This document shows positions 44,697-54,118 of a DNA stretch of 64,000 nt, piece after piece. This stretch comes from Phanerochaete sordida. Lineage: Eukaryota > Basidiomycota > Agaricomycetes > Polyporales > Phanerochaetaceae. Where the stretch lies: positions 1 to 64,000 of the forward strand of contig BPQB01000003.1 of the NCBI GenBank assembly GCA_019973155.2, read 5' to 3'. Position numbers and translations under genes: made by a program. Every line of letters starts with the position of its first letter. The first letter of the stretch is position 1. The notes under the pieces were generated by a model. The model searched no databases. It had not been told where the DNA came from and was given only the letters and a program-made list of their open reading frames with translations.

Positions 44697-46899
44697 CTAC
44701 CATTCCAACCACTCTCCGTACATGTTCGGCTGATCTCCCTGGATGTACGCTTCGAACGTCCGTTTCATCACGGCGGACCAGCTGAGCTCGTGCATGGCCT
44801 CTGGCGGATGGTCCTTCGTTGACAGGTTCGTCGCGAAGCGCGGGCCAAGATCAGGGTAGTTGCGCGCGGGATCAAAGGGTGTCCACCAGTTGTTATGGTA
44901 GTGGTAGGAGTATGCACCCTTGAAGAAGCCGTCGAATCCAAGGGCCTCCGGGCTCGCACCCAGCAGCGCCGGGGTCTCAAAGAAGTCGTTGAACCTGCAA
45001 AGAAGCGCGGTCAGCTCAGCCCGAGCACGCGTCGCATCGCACGACGCACGTATGGAGGAGCGGCTGCGGCGGCCGCTCGGCGTGGAAGCCCTCGACCATG
45101 AGCCACGCGGGGTCGAAGAGCGCGTCGGGGAGGCAGAGCAGCAGGCGGTCCATGCGCGCGTCGCGGACGTAGCGCGAGACGCGCGTCGGGTGGAAGTCGA
45201 GCCCGTCCGCGAGCGCGGTGCGCAGGAGCCACGCGCCGAGCGCGCTGCGCGCGTGCAGCCGCAGCGCAGCGGTGTTGTAGCGGTCGAGCCGCGACCAGCG
45301 GTACGCCCACGCGCGCGGCGCGCCCCACAGCGTCTCCCAGTCCCGCAGCAGCACCGTGTCCACGTCCAGGTACACCCCGCCGTACCGGTGCAGCAGCACG
45401 AAGCGCACAAGGTCCGAGAGCGCGACGGACGGCCTGTCGTACGCGTCCGCGCTCTGGGAGCCGCCGCCAGGTGAGGGTGCGCGGGCGGCGAGCGTGGTGG
45501 TGTTCGCGGCCCCTTCGACAGGCCCGGGGGCATCCTCCGTGTCGTCGGTCGCCCGAGGCGACTTGAAGACCACGTGCTTGTGTCTCCTCCACTCGTCTTT
45601 CAGCTCGTCGATCGCGTCGAGCTGCTCTTCGGCATCCCAGATCTTGAACTTGATGACCTCGCTGAAGCGCGGGTGAAGGAACGGCACCGCCCACTCGCTC
45701 GTCTTCAGCTCGTCGTACATCCGCTTCTCCCAGGTCGCGCGGTTGAAGCGCGCCCACTCGGGCTGGGTGATCCAGAACCACATCTCGGTCTTGCACGTCG
45801 GCGGCAGGCTGCCCCGCGGGAGGTGCAGGCCGAGGTTTTGTGTGTACAGGAAGGAGAGAAGGGCCATGTAGGGCTTGTCCGTGAATGTGCCCGTCCAAAA
45901 CAGGTGGAAGACGCGGCGGTCGACGCCGTGGCATATGCCATGGGTATCTACCGTCGGGAGAGGAGGGAGTGCGAGAATATTAGGTCTAGACCGTCGGTCG
46001 TCGTGATGTGTAGAGATGTTGTGGTTGAGAATTTGTGTTGTTTGTGTTGTTTCGTTGTGCACCGCGCGAGCATGTCCAGCACCCTCCGCAAAATCTGTTA
46101 CATAGATGTACTTGAAATCTTGGGCTGTACCTCCCCGGACGTGACGCGACGCAGCGTCGAGCTCTGCCCCACTGCGGAGTGTCTTAAGGCAGTCTCGTAC
46201 GTACTGCAAAAGGCCGATACGTAAACGAGCGGTATACCCAGTGGCATGAGGGCGCCCACCTTGCCTCCTGAGAAGTCGCAGTGCTGCATTATAATATCTA
46301 GATCGGCTGCGCTTCCCGGAATGGGTCTTGGAGGGTATGCGACACTGGCGCGCGGGGCCTCTGGCGTGACGTACACCCTTGCCTGCCCCTCAGCCGCGCT
46401 GGCGTCGCTGTGAGACGGCCTGGGGCGCGCCGGGTTGGGCTCTGCCGGGCCCACGTACGCAGGAACTGGACGTAAAGAATGAGCACGAGTTATGATCAAG
46501 GAAATCGTGGAGACCATGCTGCTTACCTGGCTCAGCGGAAGGATAATGCCCAGCAGCAATTTCCCACCGCCATACCCTCTGGAGGTCCCGCTCGCTGAAT
46601 ACGAGCGTGACAGGGCCCAGCACGGTGAACGGCGGGATCCATATCCTCTCTGCCGAGATGTAACGCTGATGAAGTGCGACGATAGTGTACGCGATGGCGA
46701 GCAGCGCGAGGACAAAATAATAGGGCCTGTGTCTGATCAATGCCCAGAGCCTGGAAGAAACTTGTGAGCACGAATAGGACGAGTTTTCTTGCAAGGCATA
46801 CCCGCGTGTGCTCCGCCATTTCCTCTCTGGCGAGCCGTCTGGCGAGAGTCTGAGGCTGGGTCTACGCCCTAGCCATCGAGGAAGCGGTGCTTGGGGCAT
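44697..46899 (-). CDS. type II membrane glycosyltransferase, GT32-like (DXD motif)
   Basis: The N-terminus ([20 protein letters not shown]) is basic and leads to a single membrane anchor ([17 protein letters not shown]), a Golgi type II layout. The luminal part has [40 protein letters not shown] and the signature [20 protein letters not shown], where DVD is the metal-binding DXD motif of sugar-transferases of the Och1/GT32 type. It closes with [39 protein letters not shown] and [12 protein letters not shown], stop at 44697-44699. Exon joints in the N-terminal third (46200-46800) are less certain, including the joint into LWALIRHRP. The coding part from 45010 to 45500 is very GC-rich. The sugar and acceptor are unknown. 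Confidence 0.83.
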
Positions 46900-47245
46900 T
46901 GTGCACGCTTGGCGTGGTACAAGACAACGTCGTCTGCTTGAGGAGCGCAGTAGCAGCAGCGGGGCTGGCTGAGCCGCATTCTCTGGCGGGTGGCTGATGC
47001 GATGCCCATGGAGAACACGTTGATGATCGTTCGCGTCTACAAGCGCAGCAACCAATTGACGCGATCGGCTCCATCCGGGGGAGGCGAGTCGCCGCCGCCC
47101 CGGGTTCCAGTGCAGCGGGTGCAGAGGCAATATTTGCAGGTTATGTCGCTGCCGACGTGACGGTACAGCGCGCAAGACTAGTGTACATGTATGCCTCCCG
47201 GGCGCACTATCTATGTGTCTATCTGAATCATACAGTTCTACATGC
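46900..47245. other. intergenic: glycosyltransferase promoter and pyruvate kinase 3' UTR
   Basis: Both neighbours are on the minus strand, so the part next to 46900 is the promoter of the glycosyltransferase and the part next to 47245 is the pyruvate kinase 3' UTR. A minus-strand frame stays open across much of it but shows no conserved protein. Confidence 0.4.
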
Positions 47246-49502
47246 TTACGCGCCGAGCGGCTGCATCTGCAGGTCGGCGTGGTCGGTCGGCACAGAGAGG
47301 ACGCGGAGCGTGTTGGTGTGGCCGAGACCGCCCTTCCAGCCCTGGACGGCGATGACGGTCGTGCCGGTTTTGATGATGTTGAGCTCGAGCGCGCTGCGCA
47401 GACCGAAGCGGATACGGTTGTCGACCTGTCGGACAGTGTCAGCGACCTGTGACTCCACTTCACAAACGACGCGCTACTCACATCGGTCTGCCATTGGTGG
47501 CTCTCGATGCCGCGGGGCTCAGGATACCAGAACGGATAAACGCCCCGGTGGAGGTGAATCTGGCGCGCGGTCTGCTCATTACGCGTAACTAGAAGTGCAT
47601 TGTCAGCAAAGGGTCGAGTGAGCTTCCTAACCTTAGACTCACCAGTGATAACAGGGCAACGCGGGCGGTACTTGGACACGAGACGTGCGGTGTTACCGCT
47701 GGTCGAGAGAACGATGATAGCAGACGCGTTCTGTTCGTCAGCCGCAGCAACGGCGGCAATGGCGACAGTCTCAACGGTGTCAGTCGGGCGAGGGATGACG
47801 GACCGGAGTTCGTCGTAGAGCGGAGGGTAGCAGATAGAAGCCTCGGCGAGCATGCAGGTCTCAGCCATCATGAGCACTAGCGAGACAGAAGTCTGTAAGG
47901 GCCACGCAAGCAGAGAAGAGAAGAAGAACCAGCGTACCAGACTGCACGGGGTAAGAGCCCTTGGCGGTCTCTCCGGACAACATGACACAGTCCGCACCGT
48001 CGAGGACGGCGTTAGCGACATCGCTGACCTCCGCACGGGTGGGGCGAGGGTTGTACTGAGAAGTTGTTAGTTTATCGTCTCAGATAGCGAAGGAAATAGC
48101 ACATACAGTCATCGACTCCAGCATCTGGGTCGCAACAATGACTGGCTTGCCGGCCATGTTGCACTTGGAGATCATCATCTTCTGGGCGATGAAGACTTGG
48201 CTCGCAGGGATCTCGATACCGAGATCGCCACGGGCGACCATGACACCGTCAGTCTCCGCGAGGATCTCGTCGAAGTTCGCGACACCCTGCTCGTTCTCAA
48301 TCTTGACGATGATCTTGATCTTCGCGCCGTCAGGGCCGAGGACCTCTCGGATGTGACGGACATCCTCTGCGCGACGGATGAAGGACGCGAAGATCATGTC
48401 GACGCCGTTCTTGACACCGAACCGCAGGTCGGCCTTGTCCTTCTCGGAGAGAGCGGGGAGGTCGACATCGGTCTTGGGCAGGTTGACACCCTTGCGCGAG
48501 GAGAGGGTGCCGTTGTTCAGCGCACGGACGTGCACGTTGGTGCCGTCGATGGCAGTGACAAGGAGAGACAGGATACCTGCGGAAGCATGCGTGAGCCAGC
48601 CAGATTTTCTTCTCATGACGTCAAAAACCGACCATCATCAACGTAGATGAGCTTCCCAGGCGCAGTGACCTTGGGCAGGTTTTTCTACGAGCGAGTTTCA
48701 TCAGCTTGTATGCGCGGAAAAAAGAAGACGAGACATACGTAGTCCATGTAGAGAACCTTGTCATCGCAGGCCTTCGAGTACTTGTCATCGACCGAGACGA
48801 TGAATTCGTGGCCGGCCTTGATGGGGATCTGGGAAGGTGAACTCCGTTAGACTTTCTGAATTCATGTCGGAGTCGCACGACATACGTCCTGGCCATCCTT
48901 CATGAGACCGGTACGAATTTCCGGTCCTTTCTATACCGTGAGAGCCAAATGAGAACCGCGAATGGCATACAATTCGCGAAGCGCGTACCGTGTCGAGGGC
49001 GATCGCAATGGGGCGGAAGCCGGGGTTCGCTGCAGGCACATATGAGCGGATGGCGCCACCGCAGACAGCGAGAAGGGCTCACCAGCGACCGCAGCACGAG
49101 TGTTGTCGATGACGCTCTGGTGGTACTCGTACTCGCCGTGCGAGAAGTTCATGCGCACTGGGGGCCGACGCGTCAGGCTCTGCAGCGCCCGCAGCGCAAA
49201 TCGCACCACGCACCGATATTGACACCCGCGCGCATGAGCTCAGCGAGCTTCTCGGGGGTGTTGACCTTCGGACCTGCATCGAAGCGTGTTTAAAATACAG
49301 CAGGGGGACGCGCAGTTGTGCGAGGCGTACCGATGGTCGAGATGATCGCGGTCTGCGAGGGTGTCAGCTACTTTGACTCGCGCAGCACGGCTGGCGGGCG
49401 TACCTTGCGGTAGTACTTGGTTTCCTCGGTGGGCACGGGGGCATTGGCGGTGGAGAGGTTGGCGAACCATTCGAGGCGCGAGCGGATGGAAGACGAAGGC
49501 AT
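47246..49502 (-). CDS. PYK1: pyruvate kinase
   Basis: Pyruvate kinase makes pyruvate and ATP in the last step of glycolysis. The start [20 protein letters not shown] joins through three short 5' exons to [26 protein letters not shown] and [18 protein letters not shown]. Further motifs: [40 protein letters not shown], the catalytic block [51 protein letters not shown] and [18 protein letters not shown]. The C-terminal allosteric domain ends [20 protein letters not shown]. About 530 residues, normal size. About ten exons, concentrated at the 5' end. All substrate- and metal-binding motifs are intact. A strong purine/pyrimidine-biased promoter tract lies upstream. Confidence 0.95.
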
Positions 49503-50086
49503 GGTGGTGTCTGGTGAAGAGGCGGTCCAGCGACTAGGGCGAGATGTTATGTAGCGGAATAGCCGCTGAAGCTATCAGGGCGCAGGGGCGGAGGTAGAGA
49601 GGGAGTGGAAGAAAGGAACGGACGAGCTCTGATATGGCTTGCGCCCGCTCTTATGTACCCGTCCGAGCTCCCGTCCATCGATTGGGGCAAAAAATGAAAA
49701 AGCTTGCCGTTGTGATACGTTCGAACGTGTCTCTATGCAGATCAACGCAATGCCGAGGTTGGCATGCTCCTGCCCACGGCAGCGCGCCGCGCAGCCCTCA
49801 TATACTCCTCCGAAAACGCGGCGGTCCCTCGGAGGTCTCAGCCTCGCGCAGATTACACTCATAAAACAAGATATATAAATATACATGTTCCACAACAGCA
49901 CTGCTGGCGATACAAATACAGCCCAGGCGACAACAGCAGTACGTGGTACATAAATCGAAAGCACGATGGAATAGGCATGAAACGATAACAGGACACCAAA
50001 GAAGATCACAGCAAGGCAGGTAGTAATGAATATACAAAGGCGATAGCGTTCCAGGAGAGAAAGTCAAAGTAGTTTCAGCACCTCTT
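49503..50086. other. intergenic between pyruvate kinase and CSL genes
   Basis: Both flanking genes are on the minus strand. Bases near 49503-49640 are pyruvate kinase promoter; the AT-rich part at about 49860-50060 (gatatataaatatacatgtt and similar) is likely the CSL gene's 3' UTR and terminator. No gene is supported; minus-strand open frames here are short. Confidence 0.45.
49577..49618 (-). promoter_or_regulatory. CT-rich tract upstream of pyruvate kinase
   Basis: Read on the minus strand, this stretch is pyrimidine-rich (ttcctttcttccactccctc) and runs into cctccgcccctgcgccctga, about 75-115 bp before the start codon. CT blocks of this type mark transcription start regions of highly expressed fungal glycolytic genes; CCCCT within it fits a stress-response element. 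Confidence 0.45.
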
Positions 50087-52485
50087 CTATATGACTCTCA
50101 ACGACCAGCTGTGCATCGCGGCTTCCAACCCTTGCATACCTTGCGCCTGAGCAAGCCACGCCTGGTCGTCTGTCCGCCCGTTCATCTCCAAAGACTGGAA
50201 GATGTTCTCCACAGCGATGGCCCTGCCAGAGTGGTACCCCACGCCGTCTGCAGCCCGTATAAACAGTAGGGGGAGGCTGCGACCGTTGAGCGCCGCCACA
50301 TTTAACTTGGGATCGGCAGGGCTGCCGTTTTGCGGCGCTGCTCCGTCACGCAGCGCCGGCTCGAGATCTTCTTGGAGCGCTCGCAAGATGTCGGCCATCG
50401 GAGGTAGGTCGACGGTGATTGAGGTATGAATAGGCCCAGCACTCACAAACGGCGGTCGTTCGAGCGGAGACACCCCTGGGCCAATGGGCTCGTCGCGTTG
50501 AACGCCGTCTGGACCAATAGCCTGGACATACGGCGATACGCTCGTGAGAGGACCCGGCGGATAAGGAGCGTTTATCTGGTGCCGGAGAGGTCCGAGGCTG
50601 CCGAGGTAGATGCTCAATGCCGTCTGCTCGCGGTTAAGAGGGTGTTCGTAGAAGAAGTTTGCCACCGTCAAATCCAGAGTGCAGGGTTCTGACCCAGTGC
50701 CAGTCGCCATCGCCGGGGCGGTGAACAGGGTTGGGAAGGGGGTAATAGCCATCTCAGGCGGGTCGGTATGGCCGAAAGCATCGAAGAAAGTGTATTGAAA
50801 TTTGGCTTCGGAGCAAGAAGTAAGTTTTCTGCCAGCTCGTACGAAGGAAGATCAAACGCACAAATGCCGACAATGGTCCAACACAGGTAGTCGTCAACTT
50901 CGTCGGTGATCACTCTGACGCCGTCGCGTGTCTCTTCGCGGACCCGGGGTGGTTGGAAGACCAGCGGATGGGTGCCGGCCTGGTTCGCAGGGGACGAGCT
51001 TGAGGTATTCCCCTGCCCAGGGACAGGACTCGAAGCAGACAGATAGTGTCGAGTGCCGTCCGTGTTGGTGCGCTGGAGGGCAATCTTCTGCATCTGGCTC
51101 ACGGGCCCGCCGTCATCGGGAGCGATCCTTCCTTTGTCAACCTTGCGAATCGTCAAAGGAGACGTGGAGATACCCGACAGGGTATCCGTAAGGACGACCT
51201 CGCTTCCGTAGGTGACAGGTTGAGGGCCTAGTGGTAGCATCGTGTCAATACGCTGGACGGTTGTCATGTGGCGCAAGAAACATACCAATAGCAGGCTGCT
51301 CTCCCTGCGACCGAACCACGGAGACGTTGAAAGCGGCCCATGTGACATTGCTGGCGCACAGCTGGCCGTTGTCGACCGTCATGTATTTGGTCCGAACCGT
51401 CTGAGAGTTGATGCGGTTGAAGAGAGATACTGGCCCACCAGCAAGGATGCAGGAGGCGATATTACGCGTCTTTGCCGTCTTTTTGGAGGGCTTAGAGATG
51501 ATTGTAACGGGTGCGGAGTCGAAGGAAGCCCAGACGCGTCCCGGGTTGGTCGCCTCGGCGCCTTCGATGGTGGGAGGAGCAGGCTCCGCGATATCGAGGG
51601 ACAGCTGGAAGCTCTTGGACTTGGCAGAGCCAGTAACGTGCAAGAACTTGAAGCTCGCGGAGAGGTTGTGGTCAATTGGCGCCCTCTGTTCGTAAGAACG
51701 GTCGCCGCCTTCTGATACGACTGTCATAGAAAGTTGCTGATTTTTCATGTTCCACACGGGACCCTCGATGTGTACGATCGGCGGAGGGCAGAGGAAGCGC
51801 TTCTCGGTCCCGTACGATTTCTGGGCAACCGCCGCATGCAAACACAGCACGGTGGTCATGGGTATCTGGCGGGCGCTATGCAGGGAAACATGGTCGCGCA
51901 CGACGCGTCGAATCTTGTTGTGCGGGTCGTCGACGTCTGACGCGTCAAGTTTGCGCTTGGTGGACGTGCGCTTGGGCGAGAATTAGCCTGGACCGAAAGT
52001 TCTGGTAGCAAGTGGTACGAACCGGCGGAGCAGCGGGAGGCCCTGGCAAAGCACCATGGTTGTCCCGCGGGGGGTGACCCATGTTGGTCGTGGGGCTCCA
52101 CCCAGGCTGAGGGTGCGCGGCGGTGGGGGGAGCCTCCGTGTCGCCCGTGGCGGTCATGATAGACTGCATAGTGTGAACAGCCTGGTTTGGCGGGGTAGGA
52201 CGGCGGTTCGCGGCAGCGTCGGACGACTGGACGCCATCCGAGTGCGACGACGCGGGCGTATGTACCTAAAACGCGTTGAGATGGGCTGACGAGCGATGGA
52301 AGTGGGCGTACCAGAGGCTCATATGCAGGCTGGGCGGTTGGGCTCGGGCGGGAGAGCTCCTGAGGATTTGCGGTCTCGGGGGCGGGGAAAGGGCCGGCGG
52401 GGGATGGCACGGCGACGGAGGCCATAGGGAAGAGGAGGTGGGGGGAGGGAGACGAGGGCGACAGAAAGCCTGGATAGGTGCTCAT
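50087..52485 (-). CDS. CSL (CBF1/RBP-J/Su(H)/LAG-1) family transcription factor
   Basis: CSL proteins bind GTGRGAA-type DNA; in animals they act in Notch signalling, whereas fungi carry them without Notch. A long Pro/Ser-rich N-terminus (MSTYPGFLSPSSPSPHLLFP) precedes the Rel-homology part: VRDHVSLHSARQ joined to VLCLHAAVAQKSYGTEKRFL and CPPPIVHIEGPVW, the diagnostic DNA-contact block. The beta-trefoil part has GGPVSLFNRINSQTVRTKYM, then PQPVTYGSEVVLTDTLSGIS and RKVDKGRIAPDDGGPVSQMQ. The C-terminal Ig-like part starts, after an intron, with ISKFQYTFFDAFGHTDPPEM. It ends AAMHSWSLRVI with TAG at 50087-50089. DNA-contact sequences look intact. Roughly seven exons; N-terminal joints (51970-52300) are less certain. 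Confidence 0.9.
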
Positions 52486-52703
52486 GAGGGCAGTATCGCG
52501 TTCCCACGCAGGCTCAGTATACTGTGGGAAACTGGGCGAAAGGTGTGGGAAGGCACAACCCCCGTGGGAACGACCAACTTATACCCTCCCTCATGTGACC
52601 TCGCCGTCACGCGTCACAGTGCAAGCACAAGCGCCAGGGCATCAGAAGCATGTCTATCGCCTCGAGTGCATACAGTCGACCAGCGCAGCAGGCTGCAAGG
52701 AAA

Positions 52704-53483
52704 TCAGAGCGACATCATCTCCAGGACCTTTCCCAGGCCTGCAGGGATCCCCGACCACCACCGCTCGCCCTCCAGCCCCGCCGCTTCGTCCGCCGCGTCC
52801 CCCGCCGGAGAGAATAACTCCCCGGGGCTGGTAGCGGGCCAGCCCCCGTCCCCCATCGTCTGCACCGTGTACGCACGGCGGAGGTCGCAGTACGTCCGGT
52901 ACAGTGCGTCGTTATCCTCTGGCAGATCCTCCGTGTACGGCGAGAGCAAGTGGTCGTCGTATGGTGATGTGAACGCCGCTTCGCTCGATGAGAAAACAGC
53001 ACCTGGCGACATCAAACTCTGTGAACACGCTGCGTCCTGTGCGACGGCACCTCGGAATGACGTACGGAGCGATAGCACGCCCAGCTTGTCCTCCCGACGG
53101 ATCACTCGCCCCGTCTCCTCGTCCTCAGCCTTGTCAAAGCTCGGCACCTGCGCGACGTCTTCTTCGTGGGTGTGTTCTAGCGGCAGCTCGTGCAGATCGT
53201 CCTCCCGCAGCCACTGCCACTCCATTTCTGATGGGCTGTCGACGCCAGCGAAGTGTGAGGGGAAGAATCCCCCGAGGCTGAACGGATCGTCTATGCGCTC
53301 GCCGCGCGGTGTCTGGTAGCCAGAGCGCGGCGCCGAGAGCTCCGTCAGTGCGAGACTCGTCTTGTGTCGCACGATGCGCGGGCGGTGTGCGCGCAGTGCA
53401 CTGTCGTCGTCGCAGCGCGACGCGAGGAACGGCTGGGGCGGGGCGACCAACGGCGCGGACTTTGATCGTTGGATGCTCGACAT
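52704..53483 (-). CDS. unknown single-exon protein, 259 residues
   Basis: One uninterrupted frame encodes MSSIQRSKSAPLVAPPQPFL through HRPRIVRHKTSLALTELSAP, RIDDPFSLGGFFPSHFAGVD and an acidic region (MEWQWLREDDLHELPLEHTH, then LLSPYTEDLPEDNDALYRTY), ending AGLGKVLEMMSL. It has no signal peptide or membrane segment and looks partly disordered, with SP/TP sites. I recognise no family. It is the only clearly intronless gene of this size in a window where nearly all others are split. A long frame on the opposite strand (52276-53319) overlaps it; the minus frame is favoured because it starts and stops compactly and its amino-acid composition is protein-like. Confidence 0.6.
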   Translation of the reverse strand: MSSIQRSKSAPLVAPPQPFLASRCDDDSALRAHRPRIVRHKTSLALTELSAPRSGYQTPRGERIDDPFSLGGFFPSHFAGVDSPSEMEWQWLREDDLHELPLEHTHEEDVAQVPSFDKAEDEETGRVIRREDKLGVLSLRTSFRGAVAQDAACSQSLMSPGAVFSSSEAAFTSPYDDHLLSPYTEDLPEDNDALYRTYCDLRRAYTVQTMGDGGWPATSPGELFSPAGDAADEAAGLEGERWWSGIPAGLGKVLEMMSL

Positions 53484-54118
53484 TGCTTTGTGTAGATGGT
53501 TGTGTGTATATTATGAAGGAGAGGCGGCGCCGGATAGGCCAGTGAGTGTATATAAAGGTCGACGAAATGAATTGCGCAGTGGAGAAGGTTGTGCGCAAGG
53601 AGGATCTGTGTGGGCAAGCCGAGATGCCCAGCCTGACTGCCCTAGCTAGGCCTGGGAAGGCGCCAGACCCCTGACTGGAACCCGCCCGCAGCGGTTCCCG
53701 GTGCCGGGTGTCATGACCTCCACCGACCCGTCCAAGACCCGCGCGACGCGACCGAGACAACCTCAGCGATCGCCATGCCAATCGTCGGCGAGATCACTTA
53801 ACGCTAGGCTAGCGCGGTGGCACCGCCGCCTACCTCGTCTGCTTGCAAAAAATAGCGATGACTACTGTATTGCAGGGGGTAGTAGAAGGTACACATTATC
53901 CGGTGTCAACATACGATGCGATACAAGTCCGTGAGTGAGTTGCGGGAGGAACAGATGAGGGGTCTCAAGATCTCAAGTATTACGGTGTGAATGGAATGCC
54001 TGAGGTATATGAACAAGAACCATGCATATGTGAGGAAGCCAGATGTCCGATGCAAAAAGTCCTGTGGTATCACTGCAAGAAATAGAAAATGAAGTCAACG
54101 AACGTGAAGGTAAGCCCT
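53484..54118. other. intergenic upstream of the unknown gene
   Basis: This stretch should contain the promoter of the unknown single-exon gene (a tatataaagg-type TATA element is visible as gtgtatataaaggtc at 53546-53560 in plus orientation; on the minus strand it reads ttatatacac) and the 3' UTR of the TMEM198-like gene. No further gene is seen. Confidence 0.4.

Noticed and set aside
45011..45934. 307-codon Arg/Ala-rich minus-strand frame within the glycosyltransferase
   Set aside because: It is an out-of-frame shadow of the very GC-rich glycosyltransferase exon; the DXD-containing frame is the real one.
46390..48036. 548-codon minus-strand frame joining pyruvate kinase sequence to glycosyltransferase sequence
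   Set aside because: The frame contains part of pyruvate kinase in its upstream half, then intergenic sequence, then the N-terminus of the glycosyltransferase. Pyruvate kinase clearly ends at 47246 in its own spliced frame, and the glycosyltransferase has its own ATG at 46899. It is a chance read-through, not a fusion gene.
52276..53319. 347-codon plus-strand frame opposite the unknown gene
   Set aside because: It starts within the CSL gene's first exon region on the other strand and has an Arg/Ser/Gly-rich low-information translation. The minus-strand frame is the better gene candidate.
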